The translations under genes were made by a program, and so were the position numbers. From Blastomussa wellsi (Eukaryota; Cnidaria; Anthozoa; Scleractinia; Plerogyridae), in assembly GCA_947652115.1 (NCBI GenBank), contig OX393570.1, positions 3,234,317 to 3,298,316 of the forward strand: a DNA stretch of 64,000 nucleotides, given 5' to 3'. This document shows, piece by piece, positions 22,301-31,988 of the stretch; the first letter of the stretch is position 1; every line of letters begins with the position of its first letter. The notes beneath the pieces were generated by a model. The model saw only the letters and a program-made list of their open reading frames with translations. It was not told the origin of the DNA and ran no database searches.

Positions 22301-25300
22301 GTGTGTGGACGATAGATGGCAAAATCTTTGTCAAGGTTGATGCAGCGGACTCTCCGTTCAGAATTTACAGTAAGAATGACTTAGATGTGATTTAACGTAT
22401 AACGTCCTACCCACTTTACTCTATTTTCGAATTCATCACTTTATCAATACTTAGTTTATTCAACACGTTATTTCAAATCAACGTTATATCATGCGTAATA
22501 TCTTCCGACTTTTACCCTTTTCTTTATTCCCCTACAGCCCAACATGTAGATTATTTGCCACAGATATAAAACGCGGGGAATCGTAGAAGGGAATATTTTT
22601 CTGTTTCAGTTTAACGCAATTTTTCCATCAAATTATCCCTTCTATACAAAAGCCGCTAAACGGCATATAGTTCTCTTTATGTCTTTACATGTTTTGTGCT
22701 ATTTATGTTTTTCGGCACCCTTTCCGTGGACAATCAGTGTTTTTACTGTGTATAAATTTGGTTTGTTTCGTGCTTATTTCAATGTACATCGGCAAATCAA
22801 TAAGTATATTTATCTTGATGAGGGAGCGCACTTGTTGTCAAGTAACTTCTCTCTTTCTAAAGGATGAACATTAAATGCATTTCTCTAAACATCAGAGGTA
22901 TAAACAAGTCGATCAAAAGACGAAACTTATTTCGTTGGCTTCACAATGGAAAATGTGATGTTATTTTCTTACAGGAAACCTATAGCGACAAAGACATCGA
23001 AAATGTATGGCGCTCCGAATGGGGAGGTGACGTTTTCTACTCCCACGGGTCAAAACACAGTAGAGGTGTAATGACGTTAATTAAACCAACGTTAAAAATC
23101 GAAAATCCTGAAATTATAAGTGACAAAAGCGGTAGGTTTCTTATTGTTCATGCTACCTTACGAGATGAAGAATACTGTTTTGCCAACATTTATGCGCCGA
23201 ACGACCCAAGTCTTCAGAAAGCCTTTTTCAACGAATTAGCTAATAAATTGCGTCCCTACTCGAATGTCAATATTATTCTCGGTGGTGATTTCAACTGTCC
23301 ACTTGAAAGTGTTGATAAAACAGGAGGAAAAGATATAAATGATCGAAAAAATGTCATTGATAGCATAAATGACCTTCGCAACAACCTGAACCTTGTTGAC
23401 ATATGGCGACTCCATCACCCCACGTCTCAATGTTTTACATGGAGAAACAGTTCAGGCAAAATACAATGTAGATTAGACTACTGGCTTGTAACAAAACACC
23501 TGGTTTCACTTGCAAGTAAAACTGAAATTAAAGCATATCATGATTCAGATCATTCCCCTATTTATGTTGAAATTAAGCATGAAAACGCTCAAACAAAGCG
23601 TGGTCCGGGGTTTTGGAAATTCAACAATTCGCTTCTTGAAAATGAAGAATTTGTATTAAAGCTAAAATTTTTTCTTATTCACGCAAAAGAAAAACATAGT
23701 AACACAAAAGACAAAAGACTCTTTTGGGAAATGATTAAGATGGAAATCAGAGACTTCTGTATACGGTTTACCAAACGCTTAAGTAAAAACAAAAGATCCC
23801 AAGAAATGAATCTACTACGTAAATTAAATGAGCTTAATATCCGTCATGGCCAAAACCCTAACGATATGAATTTAACAGACGAAGTGAGAAGTGTTAAACT
23901 GCAACTAAAAAAAATTTCTGAGTATAAGACAAAAGGCGCTATAATCAGGAGCAGAGTAAGATGGTATGAGCATGGTGAAAGGAATAATAAGTATTTCACT
24001 AATTTAGAAAAGCGCGCACATGATAGAAAACACATTGCGAAATTAAAAACTGGCGAAGACGAATATCTAGAAGAACCAAACCAAATTCTGTCAGAAATGG
24101 AAAATTTTTATGAAACATTGTATACCTCACAACTGCCTCAAGATAGCAAAATATTTGACAATTCCTGTAAACCATTTCTAAATTCTGAAAATATACCAAA
24201 ACTGAATGCTGATCAGCAAAATACTTGCGAAGGCCTCATAACTGCTAAGGAGTGTCTGGAGATACTGAAGACGTTTGCAAAGAACAAAACCCCAGGTTCC
24301 GACGGACTTACAGCAGAATTTTACGTATGCTTTTGGGATGAAGTTTCTAGCCCTTTAATTAATTGCTTTAATGATGCCTATCAGACCGGCGAGATGTCTA
24401 TCACGCAAAGAAGAGGTGTGATTTCACTTATACCAAAAAAGAATAAAGATAAGCTTCTCCTCAAAAACTGGCGACCGATTTCCCTTCTTAACACTGATTA
24501 CAAAATTGCAACTAAATGCATTGCAAAACGTCTAGAAAAAGTCTTACCGTCACTGATACATAGAGATCAAACTGGATATGTCAAAAACCGCTTCATTGGA
24601 GAAAATATTCGCCTGATTTCTGACGTAATTGATTTATACGAGAAAAGAAATTTACCCGGCATGCTCTTTTTTATAGATTTTGAAAAAGCTTTTGATTCCC
24701 TCGAATGGAGATATCTTTTCGAAGTCCTTAAAGCTATGAATTTTGGTCCAATGTTCCAAAACTGGATCCGCGTCTTTTACTCGAACATCTCTAGCTGTGT
24801 AGTCAATAATGGCCATGCGTCAAATTTCTTTTCCCTTTTCAGAGGAGTAAGACAAGGGTGCCCCTTATCAGGGTTATTGTTTGTATTAGCCATCGAATCG
24901 CTGGCACAATCAATCAGACAGAATGAAAATATACGAGGCCTAAAAATTAATGACACCGAAATAAAACTAAGCTTGTATGCTGATGACATCACAGCCTTTA
25001 TACACGACGATGACTCTGCAGGCCACTTATTCAATATTTTGGACAAATTTGGAGTTTGTTCAGGCCTTAAAATAAATATCTCCAAGACGGAAGGAATGTG
25101 GCTTGGTAGCCTTAAACATAACTTAGGAAAACGTTCTCCTTATAATATCTCCTGGCCAGAAAAATACGTTATCTCTCTTGGTGTTGCTTTTGCCTATGAC
25201 CCTACGGTAAGCGACAGGATTAACTTTGAAGAAAAACTTGTATCTCTGAAGAAAATCCTAAATCAGTGGTCAACGAGAAATTTAACCCTTATAGGTAGGA

Positions 25301-26791
25301 TATGCATTGTCAAAACGCTCGCCATTTCCAAACTTGTCTATAATACTTCTGTCCTCGCAGTACCATCGAACATATGCAAACAAGCCAGGGACATCTGTTT
25401 TAAATTTGTTTGGAAGTTTAAGCCAGATAAGATTAAACGTAATTCGCTTATCGCCCCTTTTGATAAAGGTGGCCTCAACATGGTTGATTTTGTTTTAATG
25501 GACAAATCCCTTAAAGCCGCGTGGGTAAAACGATTATGTGAAGCGGGTGATAGTAAATGGTGCGCTACCTTCTCCTCCCTCACATCCCACCACGGTGGCA
25601 CTTTTCTTTTCGAATGCAATTTTGATATAAATGACTTAAACCTTGCACCGGAATTTCCATCATTTTACAAAGAAATCCTCGTGGCATGGCAGGAGATACA
25701 CTCTACAGAACCTTCGTCTGTCGATGAATATGAAAATGAGATCATATGGAACAACCGCTTTATTAAAATCGGCGGAAAATCAGTCTTTTTTCCATCCTGG
25801 CACCGTAAAGGTGTTGTTAAAATAAAGGACCTGTTAGGCGAAGACAGAAAGTTTCTTTCCAGAATTGCATTTGAAGAAAAGTACGGCCTGCGAGTAAATT
25901 TCTTACAATATCACAGCCTACTCGCGGCAATCCCTAGTATTTGGAAAAGATCGCTTCCCGACCCGCCGCAAACCAATGAAGTTACTAAAAACAACATTTC
26001 CCCGTCGACAGTCACAGCTAAACATGCTCGTGAACACTTTGTTTTCAAAACACTTAAACCTCCAAACAACGAACAAGACCTAAGCGAAAAGAATTTACCA
26101 CTGAAAGCTATTTATGAACTGCCATTTAAAGTCACGATAGAAAATAAATTAAGATGTTTTCAATTCAAAATAATTCATAACATCCTACCCTCAAACCAAA
26201 GTCTTTTTAAAATGGGAAAGAAAACGTCGCCTCGCTGTGAACACTGTTTTTCCCCTAATGAAACCTTAACTCATATGCTGTATGAATGTCCCACTGTCCA
26301 AAAGTTTTGGCGCGAAATTATCACTTGGTGGAACGAACTGCGATCTGAGAAGATCTCCTTAAATGAGACAGATATTTTGTACGGGTACAAACCGGATTCC
26401 TCAAACTTTTACGCCTTAAATCATGTTTTAATTACCGCGAAACATCACATTTTCCAATTTTGGCTTCAGAACACTCCCCCGAGCTTTAGCAATTTTCTCT
26501 CAATCTTAAAAGATAAGATCCTCTGTGAAAACAAAATCGCTTTTAAAAATAATACATTGTCGAAATTTAAATCGAAATGGACAACATTGTGCGCATTAAC
26601 CCCCTCTTATAATGCTTAGAATCTAGTAAAAACTTATCGCTCTTATCCTTTTTTTTTTTTAAATTAGACTTAGACTTGTAACTTTTGTATCTGTATCATT
26701 ATTGTAATTGTATTATTACGTTTTGTATGACCATAATCAACATTGTAATTTTTGTTTTTCTGTTTTTTTTTTTTTTTGCTTCAATTAAAAT

Positions 26792-26823
<32 letters not shown>

Positions 26824-29800
26824 TAGGGCCAGACTGCCTTATAAAACTTGGGTAGAAGTTCCATATATGCTTTCGATCTTTCACCTTTTGGAGAGGGAAT
26901 ATAGCCCAGTGATTTCTTTTTCCATGGGTCTCCAAGTGCTTTGTCAGTCCAAGATAAAAAACTTTTGCTAGCTTTGGGTTTATCCCCAACTGCAATGTTA
27001 TCACTATCTCCTTGCTTTTCTTTTGCTTTTCGAACTGCTAATGCAACTTTCTTTCTCTGCCCAAGCAGGGGAATCTCTGTTGAAAATTCTACTGAGAGCA
27101 CGTCTTCAGTGATTGTTTCAATAACTACTTCTAGATCATCATAACCCTTGTTGATAAATGCATTAAAATAACTTGAAATGTCATTTTCTTGAAACCAATC
27201 ATACATGCTCTTTTCTGTTCGGCGAGGTGGTTTACCTTCTTTCTCCTGTCGAATTGCTAACAGCAGCTGCTGCCGTTTGCCTGGTAAAAATATTCCTTCG
27301 GAGAATTGTTCCTCCAGGAGTTGTTTATCCACACATTCCAAAATTAGTTCCAGGGAATCAAACCCATTGGAAATAAATAGATCTGCAAATAGAACTGTGT
27401 GAGACATGTAAGGAAAATGGGTGGATAGGTCCTGACTCACTGAAGCGCAGACCACGACCTTACCCAGATGTCGCACAACTCCCTTCCTATCACTACCTCT
27501 CAGTGGACAATACCCCTGTTCATAACAGAGCACCAGATGATTTCCAACCTCGTGCGCAGTTACGCAAGCTTTTCTTTGAAGGGGACATTAAATGTGGTGA
27601 TAATGACAAAATTGAAGCATTTGCTAAAAAGTACATTGTCAACCCTGATCTGGTGAAAGAATATCTTGAGCACCTTACGAATATTGAAGTGAGAAAAAAT
27701 GTGCGCCAAGAAGAAAAGCGTAAGGCAAAGAAAGATGAAGAAACCAAAGGCTACGGAGACTATAACTGGGAGGAGTTGTACAAATCGGGAAACCTTAAAA
27801 AGCTCAAGGTTCCAGAGCTTAATAAATACATTTTTCACCACAACTTATCAAGGAGAAAAATGTCCAAATCAGAAAAACTTAACCTTCTATCAGCTAACAT
27901 CAGCAAAGGTTTATGTGATAGGATCTTGACATTGAGTGCCGCTGAAACTGCAGCAACGCAAGACTCAGACAGTCAGTCAGAAGATGATGAAGTCAGCGTC
28001 AGCGAGGTGTCAGGAAGTGAAGATGAACTACTACTGGAATTTGGGGATGCAAGCGACTCAGAAGAAAATGACTCAGACGACAGTGAAAGGGAAGAGGAAA
28101 ACGAGCTGCCTGAAGGAGACAGGGTAAACCGTTATGACAGAAAAGTGGGCAATTGGAGGTGGCGTTATTCTAACTAACAGGTGCGTGTGCAAAGGACCAC
28201 AGGACCGTTGCAAAATCCAGCAAAAAAAAAAATTGTCAGGAGAAATGGGGTGGGTCACTATAAATTTAACTGCTTCTCGGGGGAGGGTCACATTTTTTAA
28301 CAAAAACTATAGAGGGAGGGCTGGGAGATTTTACATTCATGCTCATAGCGATTCCTCCGGCCCACCCCCCCTTCTAAAAAATGAATGCTCCCTAATATAA
28401 TGACATTGACATAATGACATAAAGCAAAGATCAGTTTTTTCCTTATGTCATTATGTTCATGTAGCTGTATGTCATTATGTTCCTACTATGTTGTGTTGTT
28501 CACACTGGCGACAAAAAACATCAATGTAAGGTCTTTGCATTTTCATAACCTTAGCGTTATGTCGCTAGTGTGAACCAAGCCTAACAGAAAAATAAAATTG
28601 TATAAATATAAATAAATATGAAGTGTAACAGCAATGTTTGTCTTTCTCACTTTGTAATGAACTTTGTAAATTATTCACATTTCTAGTAACAATCAGTTCA
28701 TTGAGAGGAACCCTAGTCACGTCACTGGTGAAAAAATATGAGTAAAAAAAAAAATGCTTAATTCTCACCCTTACTTTATCTGTTGTTGATATAACTTACC
28801 TGTGTGAGTCTGAAAACAATGCAGTTTGAAGGAATCTGCTTCTAATACTTCAATTCCTGAAGATCTCAGCTCTGGAGACAGTTTTGCAGAGATGGCATAC
28901 AGCCTGTTGCAGATCAAAAAGGTTCGAATAAAGATTTACAAAAACCCTTACTTGAAAACAATACCCTGAACAGTGGAACCAGGCTTTTAGTCAGGGTTCG
29001 AAAAGTGGCTGTCCAAAATACACAATGGGGCCTGCTAAAATGAACAATTTATAAAGCAAAACAAGGAAAATAAGACAATTTTCTCTAAGAAAAGGCCATC
29101 CACAGGGTGGAACAATACTATCCCTGTTCCCAAGGGAATAGCAAATATTCTAAACCCCCTCCTAGTTCCACCCTTCTCCGCTAAGAAAGGGGATATGCAT
29201 GTGGTTCATTCTCCTTCCGTACCAGGCTCCATTAGACTGCAAGCCTGAATTTTCTATAAATTAGTTAAATTTACAAACTAGGGGGAGAACCAATCAAATT
29301 GGCAGGTAATTTTCAATAGAACACAACCAAGTTTCTACTAACGTAAAATATACAGTTCTTCCCTATTTCCCATCAACTTTTATATGCCACCTCCTGGTCT
29401 CTTTTCTTCAGCCCACTGTTGAGTTTATACCCTTCCCCATGCTCCCAGGGTCCCACCCCCACCCCCAGCCTTACATACATACAACATGATCTTGAACTTC
29501 CACTTGATTGATTGCGACATCACACATTATGCTTGATCACGCTTCTAGCCTGGATTGTATTAAATGATTACAGGGCTTACTCACGGGTGGAACATGCTGG
29601 CAAGCATAATACGCTCATTTGTGGTCAATTTTGGTCGACCAAACTTCAGGGAGATTGGGTAGTTCTCCTTGTTTTTGATCACTTCCATTGCTTCTCTTCC
29701 ATCAGGCAAACGTTTTCCGGTAACTGGCTCACCATTTATTGCCAGCAAGGCATGACCAACTAATGTAAAAGGACACAAATAATAAACTTAAAGAAAGAAA

Positions 29801-30017
29801 ACAAGTTCAAGGGGTACTTGAAAGCAAAAGTGAGCTCAAGTTTACCTTTTATACCATCTCTTTCACCAAATATCACAACCAACTTATCATCTTCGCGTAG
29901 CGTAATATCTAAAGGATAGCTAAATGTCTTTTCAATCTCGCTTTTAGGCGTGAAATGGTCGTAATGGTAGATAAGTCCTCCGGCACGATTCAAAATGTAC
30001 ACACTGAAAATCGCCAT
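19382..30017 (-). CDS. TRAPPC4: TRAPP complex subunit 4 (copy 2, with 8-kb intron insertion)
   Basis: Coding exons 29846-30017, 29585-29759, 28800-28903, 20239-20365 and 19382-19469 match copy 1 exon for exon, keep all GT-AG sites and encode what reads as the same 221-aa protein with only silent changes. The difference is intron 3, which holds the nested TIR element and LINE at 20399-28392. The insertion point is about 33 bp from the exon-4 acceptor on the transcribed strand, so it may displace the branch point. TRAPPC4 is a core TRAPP subunit in ER-Golgi vesicle tethering. The intact frame suggests the duplication or insertion is recent or that the copy is still used. Confidence 0.9.
19540..19678. 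mobile_element. MITE with GCATCTGTTCAGTAAT ends (copy 2)
   Basis: Duplicate of 12420-12558 with the same inverted termini, in intron 4 of the second TRAPPC4. Confidence 0.8.
21545..21554. repeat. LINE target-site duplication, left copy
   Basis: AATAGGGCCA, repeated at 26822-26831 after the poly(A) tail. The leading A residues are ambiguous with the tail, so the duplication is at least 8 bp. Confidence 0.85.
21676..22395 (+). CDS. LINE ORF1 RNA-binding protein
   Basis: 239 aa. Residues about 10-95 form a heptad-rich coiled coil ([18 protein letters not shown] region). Then comes the [16 protein letters not shown] block that opens the RRM-like domain of L1 ORF1 proteins, and a basic C-terminal domain including [13 protein letters not shown]1 ORF1 proteins trimerise through the coiled coil, coat the element's RNA and act as nucleic-acid chaperones. 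The ATG follows the leader directly and no frameshift is seen. There is no CCHC knuckle. Confidence 0.88.
   Translation: MAELEEIWKALKTIKSNTDQLLEDNKALHSQYSELQKSLEFHVAKIEVLTTENKQLKKEVKSLKKSLNEATDEQECIAGDLETAINQIDDLEQYTRKHNLEIHGITEQPRENITQQIINLGTVLNVAIREDDIDICHRLQVRNDANKPKPIIVRFKSYKAKKELYAARKHLRNQTFNGEIVYINENLTRMRRELFASAWKRKKTEHWHSVWTIDGKIFVKVDAADSPFRIYSKNDLDVI
22864..26619 (+). CDS. LINE ORF2 endonuclease-reverse transcriptase
   Basis: 1251 aa, intact. Residues 1-240 are an APE-type endonuclease ([21 protein letters not shown], then SDHSPIYV with the catalytic His at about 229). Residues about 430-730 are the reverse transcriptase ([29 protein letters not shown] near 603, [10 protein letters not shown], catalytic YADD at about 705-708). 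Residues about 1124-1144 form a zinc-knuckle-like CX2C...H...C followed by FW, as in zf-RVT tails. This order matches the L1/Tx1 group, which copies by target-primed reverse transcription. All catalytic motifs seen are canonical. Confidence 0.95.
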   Translation: MNIKCISLNIRGINKSIKRRNLFRWLHNGKCDVIFLQETYSDKDIENVWRSEWGGDVFYSHGSKHSRGVMTLIKPTLKIENPEIISDKSGRFLIVHATLRDEEYCFANIYAPNDPSLQKAFFNELANKLRPYSNVNIILGGDFNCPLESVDKTGGKDINDRKNVIDSINDLRNNLNLVDIWRLHHPTSQCFTWRNSSGKIQCRLDYWLVTKHLVSLASKTEIKAYHDSDHSPIYVEIKHENAQTKRGPGFWKFNNSLLENEEFVLKLKFFLIHAKEKHSNTKDKRLFWEMIKMEIRDFCIRFTKRLSKNKRSQEMNLLRKLNELNIRHGQNPNDMNLTDEVRSVKLQLKKISEYKTKGAIIRSRVRWYEHGERNNKYFTNLEKRAHDRKHIAKLKTGEDEYLEEPNQILSEMENFYETLYTSQLPQDSKIFDNSCKPFLNSENIPKLNADQQNTCEGLITAKECLEILKTFAKNKTPGSDGLTAEFYVCFWDEVSSPLINCFNDAYQTGEMSITQRRGVISLIPKKNKDKLLLKNWRPISLLNTDYKIATKCIAKRLEKVLPSLIHRDQTGYVKNRFIGENIRLISDVIDLYEKRNLPGMLFFIDFEKAFDSLEWRYLFEVLKAMNFGPMFQNWIRVFYSNISSCVVNNGHASNFFSLFRGVRQGCPLSGLLFVLAIESLAQSIRQNENIRGLKINDTEIKLSLYADDITAFIHDDDSAGHLFNILDKFGVCSGLKINISKTEGMWLGSLKHNLGKRSPYNISWPEKYVISLGVAFAYDPTVSDRINFEEKLVSLKKILNQWSTRNLTLIGRICIVKTLAISKLVYNTSVLAVPSNICKQARDICFKFVWKFKPDKIKRNSLIAPFDKGGLNMVDFVLMDKSLKAAWVKRLCEAGDSKWCATFSSLTSHHGGTFLFECNFDINDLNLAPEFPSFYKEILVAWQEIHSTEPSSVDEYENEIIWNNRFIKIGGKSVFFPSWHRKGVVKIKDLLGEDRKFLSRIAFEEKYGLRVNFLQYHSLLAAIPSIWKRSLPDPPQTNEVTKNNISPSTVTAKHAREHFVFKTLKPPNNEQDLSEKNLPLKAIYELPFKVTIENKLRCFQFKIIHNILPSNQSLFKMGKKTSPRCEHCFSPNETLTHMLYECPTVQKFWREIITWWNELRSEKISLNETDILYGYKPDSSNFYALNHVLITAKHHIFQFWLQNTPPSFSNFLSILKDKILCENKIAFKNNTLSKFKSKWTTLCALTPSYNA
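26822..26831. repeat. LINE target-site duplication, right copy
   Basis: AATAGGGCCA immediately after the poly(A) tail; pairs with 21545-21554. On the minus strand it reads as the Trp-Pro-Tyr codons of the SAM-like gene. Confidence 0.85.
27377..28177 (+). CDS. SAP-like acidic protein of the TIR element
   Basis: Open from 27377 (after an in-frame stop, with an AG at 27379-27380 as a possible acceptor) to the stop at 28177. There is no ATG near the 5' end, so an upstream exon is likely. The N-terminal part has a CX2C pair (CETCKENGW) and a Pro/Arg-rich stretch. The middle is a charged helix ([19 protein letters not shown]). Next is a SAP-like motif ([18 protein letters not shown], then a basic loop and LNLL). 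The C-terminus is a long Ser/Asp/Glu acidic tail ending WRWRYSN. SAP motifs usually bind DNA or chromatin; the actual role is unknown. Its 5' end overlaps the 5' end of the SAM-like gene on the other strand. Confidence 0.6.
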   Translation: MDLQIELCETCKENGWIGPDSLKRRPRPYPDVAQLPSYHYLSVDNTPVHNRAPDDFQPRAQLRKLFFEGDIKCGDNDKIEAFAKKYIVNPDLVKEYLEHLTNIEVRKNVRQEEKRKAKKDEETKGYGDYNWEELYKSGNLKKLKVPELNKYIFHHNLSRRKMSKSEKLNLLSANISKGLCDRILTLSAAETAATQDSDSQSEDDEVSVSEVSGSEDELLLEFGDASDSEENDSDDSEREEENELPEGDRVNRYDRKVGNWRWRYSN

Positions 30018-30165
30018 CTTGTACCGTACTTTGCAAAGGGCCTGTTGACGAGTTTGAGCCTGCAAAGATGGCGTCAGACTTTGTTCAAGCTGCAAAATAT
30101 TTCTCACTTTCCTGTCCTTTTGCAGAAGTATAAACCAGGAATAATTAAGCTTTTTCGAGAAAATC
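30018..30165. promoter_or_regulatory. Bidirectional promoter TRAPPC4 / DNAAF8-like (copy 2)
   Basis: 148-bp interval between divergent start codons, duplicate of 14915-15061 with a few substitutions (TTGACGAGTTTGAGCC here). It drives the complete DNAAF8-like gene. Confidence 0.6.
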
Positions 30166-31956
30166 ATGTGGAAGTCGGACGAGGGTGCCTCCAGTAGCGA
30201 CGAGAGCGTTGAGGAAGAAATTTCCACTGGTAATTCTGAGAATTTTGAAACTGCCGCTAGTGCGTGTGAACTGAAGTCTGTGTTTGACGATATTTTCGCC
30301 GATATTCAAGCCAGTATTCCAACCCTAGAATTGGAAAATTCCTCAGAGGTAAGTGAACAGCAAAATGAAGATATGCAATGACCGCTTAGTTATACTTTCA
30401 CGTCACCCATCCATTTGAGAGCTAAATTTATTAGTTTAATAATTATTGTACATGTTGCTTAGGCAACGCGAGGGAGCTTTTTTGATAAAACAGCAACGTT
30501 GTTAAAAGCAAGCTACTAAATGCACAGTCAGCAGCCTTAACATGAATCCTTCACGGGTAGCCATGTTTTTAAGGAATTATCTGATAATAAAACAAATATA
30601 TAAAATCTAATGATTTGTCTATGATTGCCCCTCTCTTTTTCAAAAGAAATTGTCAGCTCGTACAAAGAAGCCCTCACTTGGCTGGCAGGTGGAGAGGGTC
30701 GTCCCGTGTTGCCTGTACCGGGTCGGATTTCATTTTATAAATACCTTTATGCCAGCTGTTTTAGCTTGAAAGAAGCTTATCAAGAGGATGCTGATTGTCC
30801 CAATTTCATTCCAGCTGGTCCTGTAAATTCTTATCCAAGCAGGGTGAAAGGGTAGACTTGCTCCAAGTAGCTTGTTTGATTCACTACGCAGAGGGCGCAG
30901 CAGGGAGGGCGTGCAGGAATCAAAATGGCGAGGGAGGCCACTAGATATGGAGAGTGTGCGCCACCTTGAAAATCAAAATGGCGGTGCAGAACAAGTGACT
31001 TGTCTCGCCTGCAGCACACCACTTCTAAAAATCTGACGTCACCGGTGGATTTTTTCACCGGTGACCCCACATTTGGCTGTCAATCAAAATAGTGCGCACG
31101 AACATTAGTACGCGCTCTGCTGGCAAAGCTTGTGAGGTTAGCGCACTCTGCTCGCAAGACGCTAATACTTTTCTTGTTTGCTTGCTAGCCTTTTTAGCAA
31201 ATTTGTCGAGACAAAAAGCAAAAAGATTGTCCACAATAAATTATTAATCTTATTAGACAACTTAGTTAGTTATGGGGTCGAAAGAATTGGTTTTGTCAAC
31301 GCTTTGAAGAAAGTCTAAACAGTCACCACACAGCACATGATAATGACGCCAATTAGGAAAAAAGAAACCCATTCAGTCCCAATGACATGATGTCATTTCG
31401 CGGCAAAAATCGTCAACCAGAAGCGATTTCCTGCAAGTGACACAAGTCGCTTGTTCCGACTGAGCCATTCACGCGTTCCGTGATGTTTCTCGTACTTAAT
31501 TTCCAAGCGATTTTGTTTGTTCGTGGGCAATTTCAAAACAACCTTCAAATAACTTTACCATGTCTTTCGAAAAACGAGCGACTTGGGGCAAGTCTAGATG
31601 AAAGGGGTGTCACAAAAACTGTGACCTTAGAGCTCAAAAACTAAGACCTTGAAAACTAAGAAGCTATTACCTTCCCAACCATAGAAAAAGCGTGATTTTT
31701 ATGGATGGTGAAAAGCATACCCCTGTTGAGCAGCACATCCTTAACAGCCCATGTATGGGAGAATATCCTCCCTCCTCAATCTTGCACTTTTTTCTAATAT
31801 GTTGTTTATAAAAATATCCATCACCTACCCCTTCCACCACCTAACCTCTCCCAATTTATTTCATATGACCTTCTATGGGTTGAGAAATTCATATTTTTTT
31901 TAATCAGTCTATAATTAACAATGCCCATGAGGCGAAGCTGAATGGGCTATTGACCT

Positions 31957-31988
<32 letters not shown>

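Larger units (their letters stand above)
21555..26821 (+). mobile_element. Full-length L1/Tx1-type LINE
   Basis: 5267-bp non-LTR retrotransposon with a 121-bp 5' leader, ORF1 (21676-22395), a 468-bp spacer, ORF2 (22864-26619), a short A/T-rich 3' end and a poly(A) tail. It is flanked by a perfect AATAGGGCCA target duplication. Both frames are intact, suggesting a young insertion that may still be mobile. Confidence 0.93.
20775..27407 (-). pseudogene. Tandem-SAM-like protein gene, split by LINE
   Basis: Two minus-strand pieces: 27407-26822 (N-terminal, read from the ATG at 27407; the frame is open from 27533) and 21554-20775 (C-terminal, to stop). The N-terminal piece has two SAM-like repeats; each has a GF/YD.L..(I/V)(I/L)E core, a long helix and a basic (Q/K)(Q/R)K..LA(I/V)R end. 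The C-terminal piece has a Lys/Arg-rich segment (about [15 protein letters not shown]) and an acidic Ser/Asp tail. The pieces meet at codons WPY, which are exactly the LINE target duplication. SAM domains mediate protein-protein association; function here is unknown. The first repeat lacks its front helix and a TTTGCAG acceptor-like site lies just after the ATG, so an upstream exon is likely. Confidence 0.75.
20399..28392. mobile_element. TIR DNA element carrying SAM-like and SAP-like genes
   Basis: Bounded by perfect 43-bp terminal inverted repeats (20399-20441 and 28350-28392; they start GGGAGCATTC and include a G7 run and GGGCCGGAGGAATC). They are flanked by a TAA target duplication (20396-20398 and 28393-28395). 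The empty site in copy 1 (CAATATAATG at 13275) fits. A 3-bp TWA target is typical of PIF/Harbinger elements, but no DDE transposase is seen. After removing the nested LINE the element is about 2.72 kb. It holds two genes with overlapping 5' regions in opposite orientation: a tandem-SAM-like protein (-) and a SAP-like acidic protein (+). Subterminal GAGGGTCA motifs occur at both ends in the same orientation. Confidence 0.85.
20380..28581. mobile_element. MITE with GGTTCACACT ends, split by the TIR element
   Basis: Left piece 20380-20398 and right piece 28393-28581 together equal the uninterrupted MITE at 13260-13441, apart from a short extra repeat in the right piece. Copy 1 therefore serves as the empty site for the 8-kb insertion. 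Confidence 0.85.

Noticed and set aside
29760..30227. N-terminally extended TRAPPC4 frame from the second copy
   Set aside because: The extension runs through the bidirectional promoter, lacks the splice site after codon 57, and is closed in copy 1. The conserved family start is MAIFSV.
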